DNA of 55,870 nt, from positions 1 through 55,870 of the forward strand of contig JAUNBF010000019.1 of NCBI GenBank assembly GCA_030527185.1. The letters run 5' to 3'. This DNA comes from Planctomycetia bacterium (lineage in GTDB: Bacteria; Planctomycetota; Planctomycetia; Pirellulales; Thermoguttaceae). A program made the translations under genes and the position numbers. The notes under the pieces were generated by a model. That model saw only the letters and a program-made list of their open reading frames with translations, was not told where the DNA came from and searched no databases. Below, piece after piece: positions 28,051 through 36,349 of the stretch; position 1 is the stretch's first letter; the number at the start of each line of letters is the position of its first letter.

Positions 28051-28167
28051 ATGTTCTCTTTTCAGCACATTCACAAGGATGATTTGACAATAAAGTACAA
28101 CCGTTTGATTTTTTCAGATGACACAACACAATATATTGTGCTTAGAGAGGTGGAAACATGGCGGTAA
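28051..28167 (+). CDS. 38-residue ORF containing palindromic site B
   Basis: ATG 28051 to TAA 28165-28167, ending TTQYIVLREVETWR. The next ATG (28158) overlaps its end. The 14-mer palindrome at 28127-28140 lies inside the frame. Too short to classify. Confidence 0.25.
   Translation: MFSFQHIHKDDLTIKYNRLIFSDDTTQYIVLREVETWR
28127..28140. repeat. palindromic 14-mer, site B (CACAATATATTGTG)
   Basis: A perfect palindrome; the most symmetrical of the three copies (others at 17717 and 29307). Confidence 0.65.
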
Positions 28168-28212
28168 ACACTTGAAATTTTGCTGGCAGCGTCCTGAACC
28201 TGATGACCGTTT

Positions 28213-28569
28213 ATGTCCCGGCTTTCGTCCGGGGTGGAACGCGCTAAAATCGCGGTGAAAAACTCCGGATTGCTAAAGTCTTTCACGACAAACGTTTGTC
28301 GCGGGGAATCCGATCGTTACGCCGAACAGGGGAATCACCTCGGCAAGGGGCAGCGATATGATGATTGTACCGCCAATCCCCGATTGAAATTCGACTTCGG
28401 ACTTTCGTTTTTTTCTTCGCAATTCCAGATTCCGCATGAGTTTACAAAGATTTCCGACACGGGAGATTGGGACGGCGACGATTACGACGTGACGGTTTCC
28501 ATGATTTCACTTTTACCCGCACCGAGCCGCGAACGGAAACGTGATTCCGTTACTTCACGCGGGGGTTAA
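28213..28569 (+). pseudogene. broken phage tail-region ORF
   Basis: 118 codons open from ATG 28213. The last part (FSSQFQIPHEFTKISDTGDW, DGDDYDVTVSMISLLP) is coding-like; the first part is in a frame that does not look natural. Probably two fragments joined. Confidence 0.3.
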
Positions 28570-28945
28570 TTTAGGATGTTGGGGAGGTGTAAGTTTTTAA
28601 AATACAAGCACTTATGAAAATTCGACTCCAGAAGGTTTTCACATTTTCAACCTCGGAAAAATTTCTGAAAAACCGGTGTTCACACTTTTACCCGGTCTCC
28701 GAGGAACACCCGAAACACATTGTCGAAAGCGGCGTTTTTCTATTATTTTCTCATGGATTACGGCATTGAACATGGGTTTCAATTTTGCAATTGGAAACTT
28801 GTGAAACAACGCAAAAACAAGTTTATTTTATACGTATTCACTCAAATAACACCAACTGGCACTTGCCATTTTTCATCATTGCGACACAGTAAAAGCGCAA
28901 GAAGTTAAGGAACAACCCAAACCCCTGAAAACAAGGAGAAAAACG
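28570..28945. other. decayed prophage sequence without an intact gene
   Basis: Fragments of coding-like frame (ENSTPEGFHIFNLGKISEKP near 28620-28680) and an open frame of 62 codons at 28720-28908. No motif, no good start signals. Confidence 0.3.
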
Positions 28946-29154
28946 ATGACTGAAACCAGAATCTTTCCCCCCCGACCAACGGATTCTCGACCGGAAGTTT
29001 CATGCCTGAAAAACTGGCAGAAATGCTCGAAAAAAGCACCGTGGCAGAGCGCGAAGTTGTGTGGAATTCTGCACTTGAGAAACTCACGGAAGGGTACGCT
29101 TTTTCCTTCCCGAAGCGTTGGAGACCCCGACAAAATAAGGGGTTACGGAATTGA
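28946..29154 (+). pseudogene. small phage gene frameshifted at a C7 run
   Basis: ATG 28946 after AAGGAGAAAAACG starts MTETRIFPP, then a run of seven C (28967-28973). With one more C it would read on into STGSFMPEKLAEMLEKSTVA and ALEKLTEGYAFSFPKRW to the TGA at 29152. Function unknown; probably ~70 residues when intact. Confidence 0.4.
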
Positions 29155-29306
29155 CCATTTCCCACGAATGGAGCAACTGGCAAGAGGAATTCCGCGTTTT
29201 CCCGCGAGAGCGGACTGGAAAAACATCGACTCCATCGACCTCCCCGATTACCGCTCCGGAACCATGCGTCCCGCTTTGCTTTTGATTCACGACAGACCCA
29301 AACATA

Positions 29307-29320
29307 CACAATATGTTGTG
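29307..29320. repeat. palindromic 14-mer, site C (CACAATATGTTGTG)
   Basis: One mismatch from the perfect palindrome at 28127. It lies 43 bases before the ATG at 29363. Confidence 0.6.
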
Positions 29321-29362
29321 AAAAAACAATACTCACACACAACATTTAGTAAAAAAGAAAAC

Positions 29363-29492
29363 ATGACCGACAAACCCAAACGGGCACAAGTTACCACCAC
29401 GCTCGACAAACGCGGCCTCCCGATTAGCGAAGGCGTTTCAAAAAATCATTCAAACCGCCATCGCCGACGCAATCGCCGAAAGGAGGCGGTGA
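29363..29492 (+). pseudogene. small phage gene, frameshifted
   Basis: ATG 29363 gives MTDKPKRAQVTTTLDKRGLP then ISEG; after a one-base shift near 29430 the neighbouring frame continues AFQKIIQTAIADAIAERRR to TGA 29490-29492. The join gives a convincing ~45-residue basic helical protein. Function unknown. Confidence 0.4.
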
Positions 29493-29561
29493 GTGTCCAA
29501 TCAACCCAGAGGGAGTTTCTTACGAAATGCCTTTTTTTTATGGATTTTTCGGAAAAATTTC

Positions 29562-29620
29562 CCCAGCCATATACAGGTATATGGTCACGATTTGACGGAT
29601 TTTCCCAAAGGTGCGTTAAT
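29562..29620 (+). promoter_or_regulatory. palindrome-promoter module, copy 2
   Basis: Same CCCAGCCATATAC start as copy 1, a near-palindrome ATATACAGGTATAT, CGATTTGACG (-35 TTGACG at 29592-29597), 17 nt, then a weak GTTAAT. Spacing is the same as in copy 1 at 21138. It lies immediately before the second HTH gene, with the -10 overlapping its ATG, so this copy may act as a binding site more than a promoter. Confidence 0.5.
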
Positions 29621-29868
29621 GCGTACCTCAAAAACATCCACTGGGCAAGGAAAGGGAAAAAACCACGCGGACCGAGGGACTTTTAACCCGCCAGCAGGTC
29701 GCGAAGCGGCTTCACTGTTCGCCGTATTTCGTCGACCAACTCCGGCAAAACAAAGGACTTCCGTACCTGAAACTCGGCTCGCTCGTTCGTTTTCGCGAGA
29801 GCGAGGTTCAGGAATGGATAACGAAAAACATCATTTCACAAACCACGAAAAACGAAGTTTTTAATTGA
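29619..29868 (+). pseudogene. second excisionase-like HTH protein, frameshifted at A6
   Basis: ATG 29619 (AAAGG upstream) reads RTSKTSTGQGKGK, then a run of six A (29657-29662). The HTH_17 protein continues only in the neighbouring frame: GLLTRQQVAKRLHCSPYFVD and LPYLKLGSLVRFRESEVQEW to TGA 29866. It is a paralogue of the intact gene at 19943 (same LLTR-x2-x2-AK-L-x-CSP and LP-LK-G-x-VR pattern). One base lost or gained in the A run would restore it. Confidence 0.6.
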
Positions 29869-29896
29869 TTTCACCAACAGAAAAGGAGAAAAGACC

Positions 29897-30870
29897 ATGG
29901 CAAGTATCGGAAAAAGACGTGACCGTTTCACCGTTCGATTCACGGGCGTGGACGGCGTGCGACGGGAATTGTGCGGGCTTCCGACGGAGCATCAGGCCAT
30001 TCGAATCTGCGTGAAAATCGAGGATTTGGTGTCGGCCAGACGGCTGGGCAGCGTGTCGGCGGCACTCGCGGAATGGCTCGAAAAGCTCGACAAAGAAATC
30101 TTCCCCAAGCTGGCGAAATGGACGCTGAAAAACCCGACCGATTACTTCACCGAGGGACGCGACTTGGATACCCGTCGGTACGACCGAGGCGAATGGGTGT
30201 TCCCGCGGCGTTGAATAGGGTTCGTATCGCGTTGCAGGCACTTGCGTAAACCCTTTTGAAATCAAGCGAAGAGGCAAGAGCGAGGCAACTGCTCCAGCGG
30301 ATTTATGGCAACGGTCGCCCTTCTACGCTTCTACGGGCTTCGCGGCACCTCCAACATGATAAAACTGACGTGGAACGACATCGCGTGTATCCACGAAAAG
30401 CCCCCCTGCCACATTCTCATCCACAGCCAAAAAAACCTCCACCACACAAAGGCACCCGTTGGGTTCAGCCCCTCCACTCCATCGTCGAACGGGCACTGCG
30501 GGATTACCACGATTCGCTGAAAGCCCCCCAGCCGACCGACATTCTCTACCCGGCATGATAACGACCACGAACATCGGAATCGTCGTGAAAAAGGCATTCA
30601 TTCGCGTCAACGTCGAAGTCGGCGAGCCGAATACCCCGCGTCGTTCTACTCTCCGACATGTTCGAGATGGGCATCGCCCCCACCCTCTACGAACTCTGTA
30701 CCGACCACAGCACACAGGTCAACATAAAACACTACCAAATCCTTCACGAAGACCCTCTCCAACGCGAACCGGACTCCATCAAAATGTTCCCCGATATGCC
30801 CACCAACGAGCCGAAAACGTCCACCGACAGCCGGAGGCAGGCGACTCGAAAGCGGCATAAAACAACCTGA
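29897..30870 (+). pseudogene. tyrosine recombinase (phage integrase), degraded
   Basis: ATG 29897 (AAAGGAG upstream) gives an integrase N-terminus (DRFTVRFTGVDGVRRELCGL, EWLEKLDKEIFPKLAKW) that stops at 30214. Later frames give LRGTSNMIKLTWNDI (first catalytic region), WVQPLHSIVERALRDYHDS, and the C-terminal YELCTDHSTQVNIKHYQILH, which holds the expected H and the catalytic Y. At least three frameshifts separate them. It lies about 300 bases from the tRNA-Ala gene, the likely attachment locus. Confidence 0.7.
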
Positions 30871-31136
30871 ATTCCGCGAGCCAGCGATCGTCAATCCCCG
30901 AAAAGGACAGACGGCGGCTGGCTTTTCTCATTTCTTGAGGCAAGAAAACACAAGGTCGAAATGGCGGCCCCCCCTTAAATTACAAGAGCAAAATATCCCG
31001 AAAAGAGGCAAAAATCCACCACAGCACCGCAAGGAATGGAGTTGCACAGAGTGGAAGCAAGTCGATTTAACCCCGTAAAATACGGAACATAATTGCTCTT
31101 GGGTACAACTGTATGCAAGGAATTTCGTCAAGAAAC
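30871..31136. other. intergenic right flank of the prophage with an inverted repeat
   Basis: No gene. CAAGAGCAA (30983-30991) and TTGCTCTTG (31093-31101) form a perfect 9-base inverted repeat about 100 bases apart, and CCGTA-AAA-TACGG lies between. These could be ends of a small non-autonomous element or recombination arms. Confidence 0.4.
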
Positions 31137-31166
31137 AAAAAAAGGACGTGACCAAAATCACGTCCT
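31137..31166 (-). terminator. rho-independent terminator of tRNA-Ala
   Basis: On the minus strand a perfect 9-base stem AGGACGTGA/TCACGTCCT with a 6-base loop is followed by seven T, just after the tRNA 3' end. Confidence 0.8.
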
Positions 31167-31170
31167 AAAA

Positions 31171-31243
31171 TGGAGAATAGCGGGGTCGAACCGCTGACCT
31201 ACTGGCTGCCAGCCAGTCGCTCTGCCAACTGAGCTAATTCCCC
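31171..31243 (-). tRNA. tRNA-Ala (anticodon GGC)
   Basis: The minus strand folds as a cloverleaf: acceptor GGGGAAT/ATTCTCC with the G3-U70 wobble that identifies alanine tRNA, D arm GCTC/GAGC, anticodon arm ACTGG-CTGGCAG-CCAGT with GGC at 34-36, T arm AGCGG-TTCGACC-CCGCT, discriminator A. CCA is not encoded. It lies beside the integrase relic with its 3' end facing the prophage. Confidence 0.95.
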
Positions 31244-31564
31244 ATGAAAAATAGAGATTGTCGAAAAACAACGATTCTTTTCTCAATCATTTGGGATGAA
31301 ATATACCAGAAAAAGATTCTTTGTCAAGTAGCCCTTTGTCAAAATTTTAAAAAACTTTGGAATTTTTCTCAACTACTATTTACGAAGGAGGTATTTTGTG
31401 GTATCTTGGGGAAGTCAGGTGCTTTATACTTTTCCACTTGTATTGGGGAGGAGTGGATGGTGGTAGGCGAGCAGGTTAGGCAGATCGCTCTCCTTTCAAC
31501 TTTTCAAACTCGACTATTGGGAGTGAAGAACATTTTCAAAAAGATTCATGAAATGGATGATGTC

Positions 31565-32368
31565 ATGTTAAAAAGGAAACTTTGGAACTGTTTAGGATGG
31601 GCGGGGTTGGGAATTCTCTTTTCTGCGACAGTATGGGGCAATGATCTCAATTTCCGCGTCAATACTCAGGTTTTTACCGAAAATCACCGACTGCTCGTGG
31701 ACGGAAAAACGCTTTTTCATGAGGGGAAGGCTTATGATTTTCTAACCCGAATGCAGGAAGTTGCGGTTTTTAATTTTGAAAAAGAACTTATCTATCTTCT
31801 CAATCTTCAGAAAAAAAATAAAATTCTCATTCCTTTTGATCAGGTACATGCCTATGTGGATCAATTCTATCAATGGGGAAAATCGCATGAAAAACCGGAG
31901 GTTCGGGAGTTTGTCGATCCCCATTTTGAAATTGGTTATGACAAGAACGATGGGAAATTCACCTTTGTTTCGGAAATGTTCCAGTACGCAGTCACTTCGG
32001 TAAAGCCAGACCGACCTGAGATATTGACCGAATATCGTCGTTTCGCGAAGGAATCGTGCCAGTTCAATCTGATGCTTTCTCCAGGCTCCAAAACATTGTT
32101 TGCCCGCTCGCTGGTCAACGATACGGTTTTCAAGTCGGGTTTACTGATTGAAAAACTCCAATTGGACATTACCACTCAGAAAGGTCTGTTTCCTAAAAAG
32201 AAGATATTTCTTTCAGAATTACGTTATTTACCTCGTCTGGTGGAGTCGGATCTGGCCAGCATTCGGCAAATTGACGAATATATCGCCATTTTTCAAGAAA
32301 CGACTTTTGCGGAATATCGTGAGGAACGGATTCAGAATATTTCCCGTTCTCTCAAATCCAAAAATTGA
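31565..32368 (+). CDS. secreted protein of unknown function
   Basis: 267 residues if started at ATG 31565; the open frame runs back to 31244 but that part is A+T-rich and not protein-like. MLKRKLWNCLGWAGLGILFS with a cleavage site near VWG-NDLNF is a Sec signal. The mature part is helical and charged (VNTQVFTENHRLLVDGKTLF, EYRRFAKESCQFNLMLSPGS), with no recognised domain. It ends 54 bases before tsaD and may be cotranscribed. The start is the weakest part of the call, since no strong ribosome site is visible. Confidence 0.6.
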   Translation: MLKRKLWNCLGWAGLGILFSATVWGNDLNFRVNTQVFTENHRLLVDGKTLFHEGKAYDFLTRMQEVAVFNFEKELIYLLNLQKKNKILIPFDQVHAYVDQFYQWGKSHEKPEVREFVDPHFEIGYDKNDGKFTFVSEMFQYAVTSVKPDRPEILTEYRRFAKESCQFNLMLSPGSKTLFARSLVNDTVFKSGLLIEKLQLDITTQKGLFPKKKIFLSELRYLPRLVESDLASIRQIDEYIAIFQETTFAEYREERIQNISRSLKSKN

Positions 32369-32422
32369 TTTTGGCCTTATTTTTTGAAAGACCACCGCTT
32401 AAATTTAGAGGAGAGTTCCCTC

Positions 32423-33448
32423 ATGTTGCTTTTGGCCATTGAAAGTTCGTGTGATGAAACGGCGGCTGCCATTCTTCAGGATGACGGAACGGTTTTGTCC
32501 GAAGTTGTTGCCAGCCAGGCTTCCTTGCACGCGGAGTATGGCGGTGTGGTTCCTGAAATTGCTTCCCGCGCTCATTTGGAACGAATTTTGCCGGTTTTGG
32601 ATCAAGTCGTGAAGAAAAGTGGTGTGACGTTGAAAGATTTGGATGCGATTGCCGTTTCGCATACACCTGGACTGGCGGGGTCGCTTTTGGTAGGTCTGAT
32701 GGCGGCCAAAACACTGGCGATGGTTTTGGGGATTCCCCTGATTGCCATAGATCATTTGCAGGCTCATGTCTATGCGTGCCAGATTGCCCACCAGGTTCCG
32801 ATCTTTCCGTGCGTGGGGTTGATTGTCAGCGGTGGGCATACCAGTTTGTATCGATGTCTGAATCCGTTGGATTTTGAGCTTCTGGGAACGACGATTGACG
32901 ACGCGGCGGGGGAAGCTTTTGATAAAGTGGCGGCCATGTTGCGACTCCCCTACCCTGGCGGACCGAGCATTCAACGGATAGCAAGTCAGGGAAATCCTCA
33001 CGCGTATGTTTTTCCACGTGCGTACATTCATGACAAGGAGAAATTGCGGTTCAGTTTCAGTGGTTTGAAAACCGCTGTTCGGTATCAGTTGGTGGGAACG
33101 GGAAAACAATCTTTTGAACATTTGGAACTGGACGATGCCACACGAGCCGATATTGCCGCATCGTTTCAAGAGGCAGTGGTCGATGTGCTGGCTACCAAAG
33201 CACGTCACGCACTGCAAATGACAGGGCTGAAGATTCTCTGCGTGGGAGGAGGAGTTGCTGCCAATGCCGCCTTACGTGAACGTTTGGAAAAAGACTCCCG
33301 GCGGTACCATTTTCAATATTATACAGCTCCTTTGAAATTGTGTACCGACAATGCCGTCATGGGGGCCATCGCATGGGAACGTTTTCGGGCAGGGGAATGG
33401 GCCTCACTCGATTTGGATATTTCCCCAGGAGTCGTCCGAATGCACTGA
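32423..33448 (+). CDS. tsaD: tRNA N6-adenosine threonylcarbamoyltransferase
   Basis: 341 residues from ATG 32423, with GAGGAG 9 nt upstream. The N-terminus LLLAIESSCDETAAAI and the metal-binding H111-x3-H115 (HLQAH) are the Kae1/TsaD signature, followed by VSGGHTSLY, GTTIDDAAGEAFDKVA and VGGGVAANAALRERL. With TsaB/TsaE it transfers the threonylcarbamoyl group to A37 of tRNAs reading ANN codons. Length and all active-site regions are normal. An inverted repeat ACAGGAGA/TCTCCTGT (33465-33500) follows the stop. Confidence 0.97.
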   Translation: MLLLAIESSCDETAAAILQDDGTVLSEVVASQASLHAEYGGVVPEIASRAHLERILPVLDQVVKKSGVTLKDLDAIAVSHTPGLAGSLLVGLMAAKTLAMVLGIPLIAIDHLQAHVYACQIAHQVPIFPCVGLIVSGGHTSLYRCLNPLDFELLGTTIDDAAGEAFDKVAAMLRLPYPGGPSIQRIASQGNPHAYVFPRAYIHDKEKLRFSFSGLKTAVRYQLVGTGKQSFEHLELDDATRADIAASFQEAVVDVLATKARHALQMTGLKILCVGGGVAANAALRERLEKDSRRYHFQYYTAPLKLCTDNAVMGAIAWERFRAGEWASLDLDISPGVVRMH

Positions 33449-33580
33449 ATTTTTTTGAAAAATTACAGGAGACCTCTCAAAATTCCGTTAAATCTCCTGT
33501 TCAGGCAATATACTGGACGTTTGTCGGAGAATATTCAATGAAAAACTTTATGGAAGAGATATAAAATTTAAGCCTCTCCA

Positions 33581-33609
33581 TTGATTTCTTCCGATAGTTG
33601 ACGTATAAT
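33581..33609 (+). promoter_or_regulatory. promoter of the GNAT-like gene
   Basis: TTGATT (33581-33586), 17 nt, TATAAT (33604-33609), 59 bases before the ATG at 33668. Confidence 0.6.
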
Positions 33610-33667
33610 AGCAAGAGGTTGAGTCCTGCCAACCATTCCACAGACGCACTCCTTATTGTTTTCCCTG

Positions 33668-34825
33668 ATGGTTCCAATGTCCCAAGAATTTTCCCATACC
33701 GCCTTATCCACGATTGAAGTTCGTCCGTTACAGGGTCGAAAGATGCTTCGTGATTTCATTCAGTTGTCCTGGATAATCAATGGGAATGATCCATGTTGGG
33801 TACCTCCTTTAATTGCGGAAATCAAAGAATTTCTCAATCCACACCGGCATCCGTTTTATCAACATGGTTTCGCGGAAAAATTCGTTGCGTATCGGGATGG
33901 TCGTCCGGCAGGGCGGATTTTGGTTTCGGATGATCCTCTCCTCAATAATCGAAAAGGGACGAATTTTGGCTCCTGGGGAATGTTTGAATGTATTCAGGAT
34001 CAAGAAGTCGCGGCGGCTCTTTTTCAAAAGGCCAAAGAATGGAGTCGGAAAAATTATGGACGTACCACGCTCATCGGTCCCATGGATTACTCCACGAATT
34101 ATCAGATGGGACTGCTGACGGAAGGATTCCAGTTCCGCCAGCGTTATCTGATGAATCACAACCCGTCCTACTATCACGATTTGGTGACGGCCTGTGGAAT
34201 GAGGCAGGTGCAGCAAATGTATGCCTGGTGGTTTGATAACGGACAAAAGATGCTGGAAAAGTGGAAGAAACGTTCCGACTGGTTTTTGCGTCGAACCCGA
34301 ACAACGTTTCGGCCATTCAATGTCCGGGAATTCGACAAAGAAGTGGGGCATTGCCGTACGGTTTACAATGCTTCGCTGCGGGACAATTGGAATTACGCAG
34401 AGTTGACCGACGACGAAATCCGTTATTTTTCCCAACGGCTCATTCAGTTTGTCGATCCGGGGCATCTTTTTCTGGCCTTCGACGGAGAACGTCCCGTTGG
34501 TTTCTCGGTCACCATTCCTGATTTGAACGAAGCCTTGTCAAAGTTAAACGGTCGTCTTTTTCCCTGGGGAATTTTCAAGTTTCTTTATTATAAACGACAA
34601 ATCAAAACGGGACGAATGATGGTTTTGTGCGTCGATCCGGCCTATCGTCGACGTGGAATCAGTGAATTGTTGGTGTTAAAAACCTTGGATTATGGTCTTC
34701 AGCGCGGATATATCAACGCGGAATTGGGGTGGACGTATAAGGATAATGACAACGTTAATAATATTATCAAACGTGTAGGGGGAATTCCTTATAAAACCTA
34801 TAGCATTTACGAAGGTGAATGTTGA
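33668..34825 (+). CDS. GNAT-like acetyltransferase of the large (~380-residue) type
   Basis: 385 residues from ATG 33668 (ATG 33677 is also possible; neither has a good ribosome site). Two GNAT-related halves are visible. The N-terminal part has WVPPLIAEIKEFLNPHRHPF and a conserved GPMDYSTNYQMGLL segment. The C-terminal part has the acetyl-CoA-binding pattern MMVLCVDPAYRRRGISELLV and ends with GWTYKDNDNVNNIIKRVGG. The architecture matches a widespread family of uncharacterised bacterial proteins with an N-acetyltransferase fold. The acceptor is unknown. It stands alone between its own promoter and the sbcD promoter. Confidence 0.75.
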   Translation: MVPMSQEFSHTALSTIEVRPLQGRKMLRDFIQLSWIINGNDPCWVPPLIAEIKEFLNPHRHPFYQHGFAEKFVAYRDGRPAGRILVSDDPLLNNRKGTNFGSWGMFECIQDQEVAAALFQKAKEWSRKNYGRTTLIGPMDYSTNYQMGLLTEGFQFRQRYLMNHNPSYYHDLVTACGMRQVQQMYAWWFDNGQKMLEKWKKRSDWFLRRTRTTFRPFNVREFDKEVGHCRTVYNASLRDNWNYAELTDDEIRYFSQRLIQFVDPGHLFLAFDGERPVGFSVTIPDLNEALSKLNGRLFPWGIFKFLYYKRQIKTGRMMVLCVDPAYRRRGISELLVLKTLDYGLQRGYINAELGWTYKDNDNVNNIIKRVGGIPYKTYSIYEGEC

Positions 34826-34965
34826 AGCGGATATTCTCGACCAAAGGAATTTTCTCTTTCCAAAGGCCATCTTCCCAATAGACGGAATGTTTCGTACGGG
34901 AAAGCGTCTCCCTCTTCTGAAGCCCCCCAAATGACATCCAGATTTTGAAAATGTACGGCGGAAAT

Positions 34966-34996
34966 ACGTTTCCCTTGACTTTCCTGAGGGAAACGT
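34966..34996. promoter_or_regulatory. perfect inverted repeat (operator candidate) over the sbcD promoter
   Basis: ACGTTTCCCT (34966-34975), 11 bases, AGGGAAACGT (34987-34996): a perfect 10-base inverted repeat that covers the -35 and fills the spacer of the sbcD promoter. Confidence 0.65.
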
Positions 34997-35003
34997 TTAC
35001 AAT
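34975..35003 (+). promoter_or_regulatory. sbcDC promoter
   Basis: TTGACT (34975-34980), 17 nt, TACAAT (34998-35003). The start codon is 72 bases downstream and has no obvious ribosome site. The promoter lies within the inverted repeat described separately. Confidence 0.7.
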
Positions 35004-35074
35004 GGGGAGTTGTCGTACGGAGCAATCCGTTTTTAGCTCCTTTTCCTGGAATTTATTCTTTTTTTCCACTTTTT

Positions 35075-36349
35075 ATGAAAATTCTGCATACCTCCGACTG
35101 GCATTTGGATGCCAAATTACCCCCTTTTTCACGACTGCCGGAACAGGAACGTTTTCTGGACTGGTTATTGGAAACGATTGGTCGCCGAGAGGTCGATGTC
35201 CTGGTGGTGGCAGGAGATATTTTCGACTCCTACCAGCCTTCCCAGCGAGCGGTCCGTCTTTATATGGACTTTCTGAAAAAACTTTATGTTCGGACGCGGC
35301 AGGGAGAGTCGCGGTGTCGGCAGGTCGTTATTGTGGGAGGAAATCACGATTCGCCAGCCATGTTGGAAGCGGCCAAAAGCGTTTTGGAGGTGTTGCGTGT
35401 TCAGGTGGTGGCGGAACCTTGCGAGAATCTGGAAGAGATGATTTTTCCGGTGGAAAGGGAGGGGAAAACGGAAGGATTGATTCTGGCCGTGCCGTTTTTG
35501 CCGGATCGGTGGGTGCGGAAGGGGACGGATGGTGATACGCTGGAGGAGCGGAATCGAAAAGTTCTGGAGCGGATTCGGGATTTTTATCGAAATATCACGC
35601 AAAAAGCGATCGCCTGGCAGGACGCGATTTTTCAAAAGGAGCAACGTAAAATTCCTCTTATAGCGACCGGCCATTTGTTTGTCGCGGGCGGAAAAACGTT
35701 GGACGACGATGGTGTGCGAAATATCCATCAGGTGGGGAATCTGGAAAAGTTTCCCGCAGGCGATTTTCCCAAAGAGTTGGATTATATCGCTTTAGGGCAT
35801 CTCCATTTGCCACAGAAAGTGGCTGGTGAGGAGCGGATTCAGTATTCGGGAACGCCGATTCCGATGGGTGTGGCGGAAAGTGCGACCCCTAAAAAAGTGC
35901 TGGAAATTAGTTTCTCTGCCGAGGGACGGACGATCGAAACGATTCCCGTGCCGGTCTTTCAGAAAATCCGCAAAATATCGGGCGACTGGGAGCAGATTCA
36001 GAGCCGTCTGCGGGAGTTGAAACAACAGGAAGAATCGGTCTGGGTGCAGGTGGAATGGCTTTATCAGGAATTTGACCCGCATTTCTATCAAAAATTGTAC
36101 GCGGAAGTGGAGGGGAGTTGTGTGACGCTGTTGCCACCACTTTCCCGGTGTGTGGCACGGCAGGTGGAGGCGGAAACGTTGTGGCGGGTGCGGACTTTGG
36201 AAGAATTGCCTTCGGAAAAGGAGGTTTTCGAGCGTTTTCTCGCCACGAAAGCGTACCGCGACGAGGTGCGAAAGAGCTTGGTGGAAACGTTTGAGGAGGC
36301 CGTTCTCTACGACGACCAAAAAAGGAGGGAAGAATCGTGCGACTGTTGA
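35075..36349 (+). CDS. sbcD: exonuclease SbcD
   Basis: 424 residues. Metallophosphoesterase motifs in order: D8-x-H10 (TSDWH), GDIFDSYQP, GGNHDSP, TGHLF and ALGHLHLPQ, giving the complete Mre11-type two-metal site. With SbcC it forms an ATP-driven double-strand nuclease that opens hairpins and removes protein-blocked ends. It overlaps sbcC by 13 bases, so translation is coupled. Many palindromes in this window are the type of structure the complex attacks. No odd features. Confidence 0.95.
   Translation: MKILHTSDWHLDAKLPPFSRLPEQERFLDWLLETIGRREVDVLVVAGDIFDSYQPSQRAVRLYMDFLKKLYVRTRQGESRCRQVVIVGGNHDSPAMLEAAKSVLEVLRVQVVAEPCENLEEMIFPVEREGKTEGLILAVPFLPDRWVRKGTDGDTLEERNRKVLERIRDFYRNITQKAIAWQDAIFQKEQRKIPLIATGHLFVAGGKTLDDDGVRNIHQVGNLEKFPAGDFPKELDYIALGHLHLPQKVAGEERIQYSGTPIPMGVAESATPKKVLEISFSAEGRTIETIPVPVFQKIRKISGDWEQIQSRLRELKQQEESVWVQVEWLYQEFDPHFYQKLYAEVEGSCVTLLPPLSRCVARQVEAETLWRVRTLEELPSEKEVFERFLATKAYRDEVRKSLVETFEEAVLYDDQKRREESCDC

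Larger units (their letters stand above)
17160..31243. mobile_element. decayed siphovirus-like prophage next to tRNA-Ala
   Basis: Fragments occur in phage order on the plus strand: recombination ATPase, RecD2-like helicase, excisionase-type HTH, terminase, then HK97-gp10-like protein, tape measure, tail proteins, second HTH and tyrosine integrase. The integrase abuts a tRNA-Ala gene whose 3' end faces the element, a common integration arrangement. Nearly every gene has frameshifts, stops or internal deletions. No portal, protease or major capsid gene can be seen; an opposite-strand operon occupies that interval. The left boundary is uncertain, and I did not find a direct repeat of the tRNA 3' end. 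Confidence 0.8.

Noticed and set aside
28967..28973. C7 run as another phase-variable tract
   Set aside because: Seven bases is short and the surrounding prophage genes carry many other lesions, so simple decay is more likely.
31171..31243. Direct repeat of the tRNA-Ala 3' end marking the left prophage boundary
   Set aside because: I looked for the 3' half of the tRNA between 16.3 and 21 kb and did not see it; the left end may be deleted or further away.
17160..31243. CRISPR array, retron or reverse transcriptase in the prophage region
   Set aside because: No regularly spaced repeats and no reverse transcriptase motif were found on either strand.
34807..35025. 72-codon minus-strand frame between the GNAT gene and sbcD (KRISAVHFQNLDVIWGASEE and a LLGRWPLERENSFG tail)
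   Set aside because: It looks somewhat protein-like and could be a 3' gene remnant, but it runs through the sbcD promoter and operator and has no start signals, so I do not call it.
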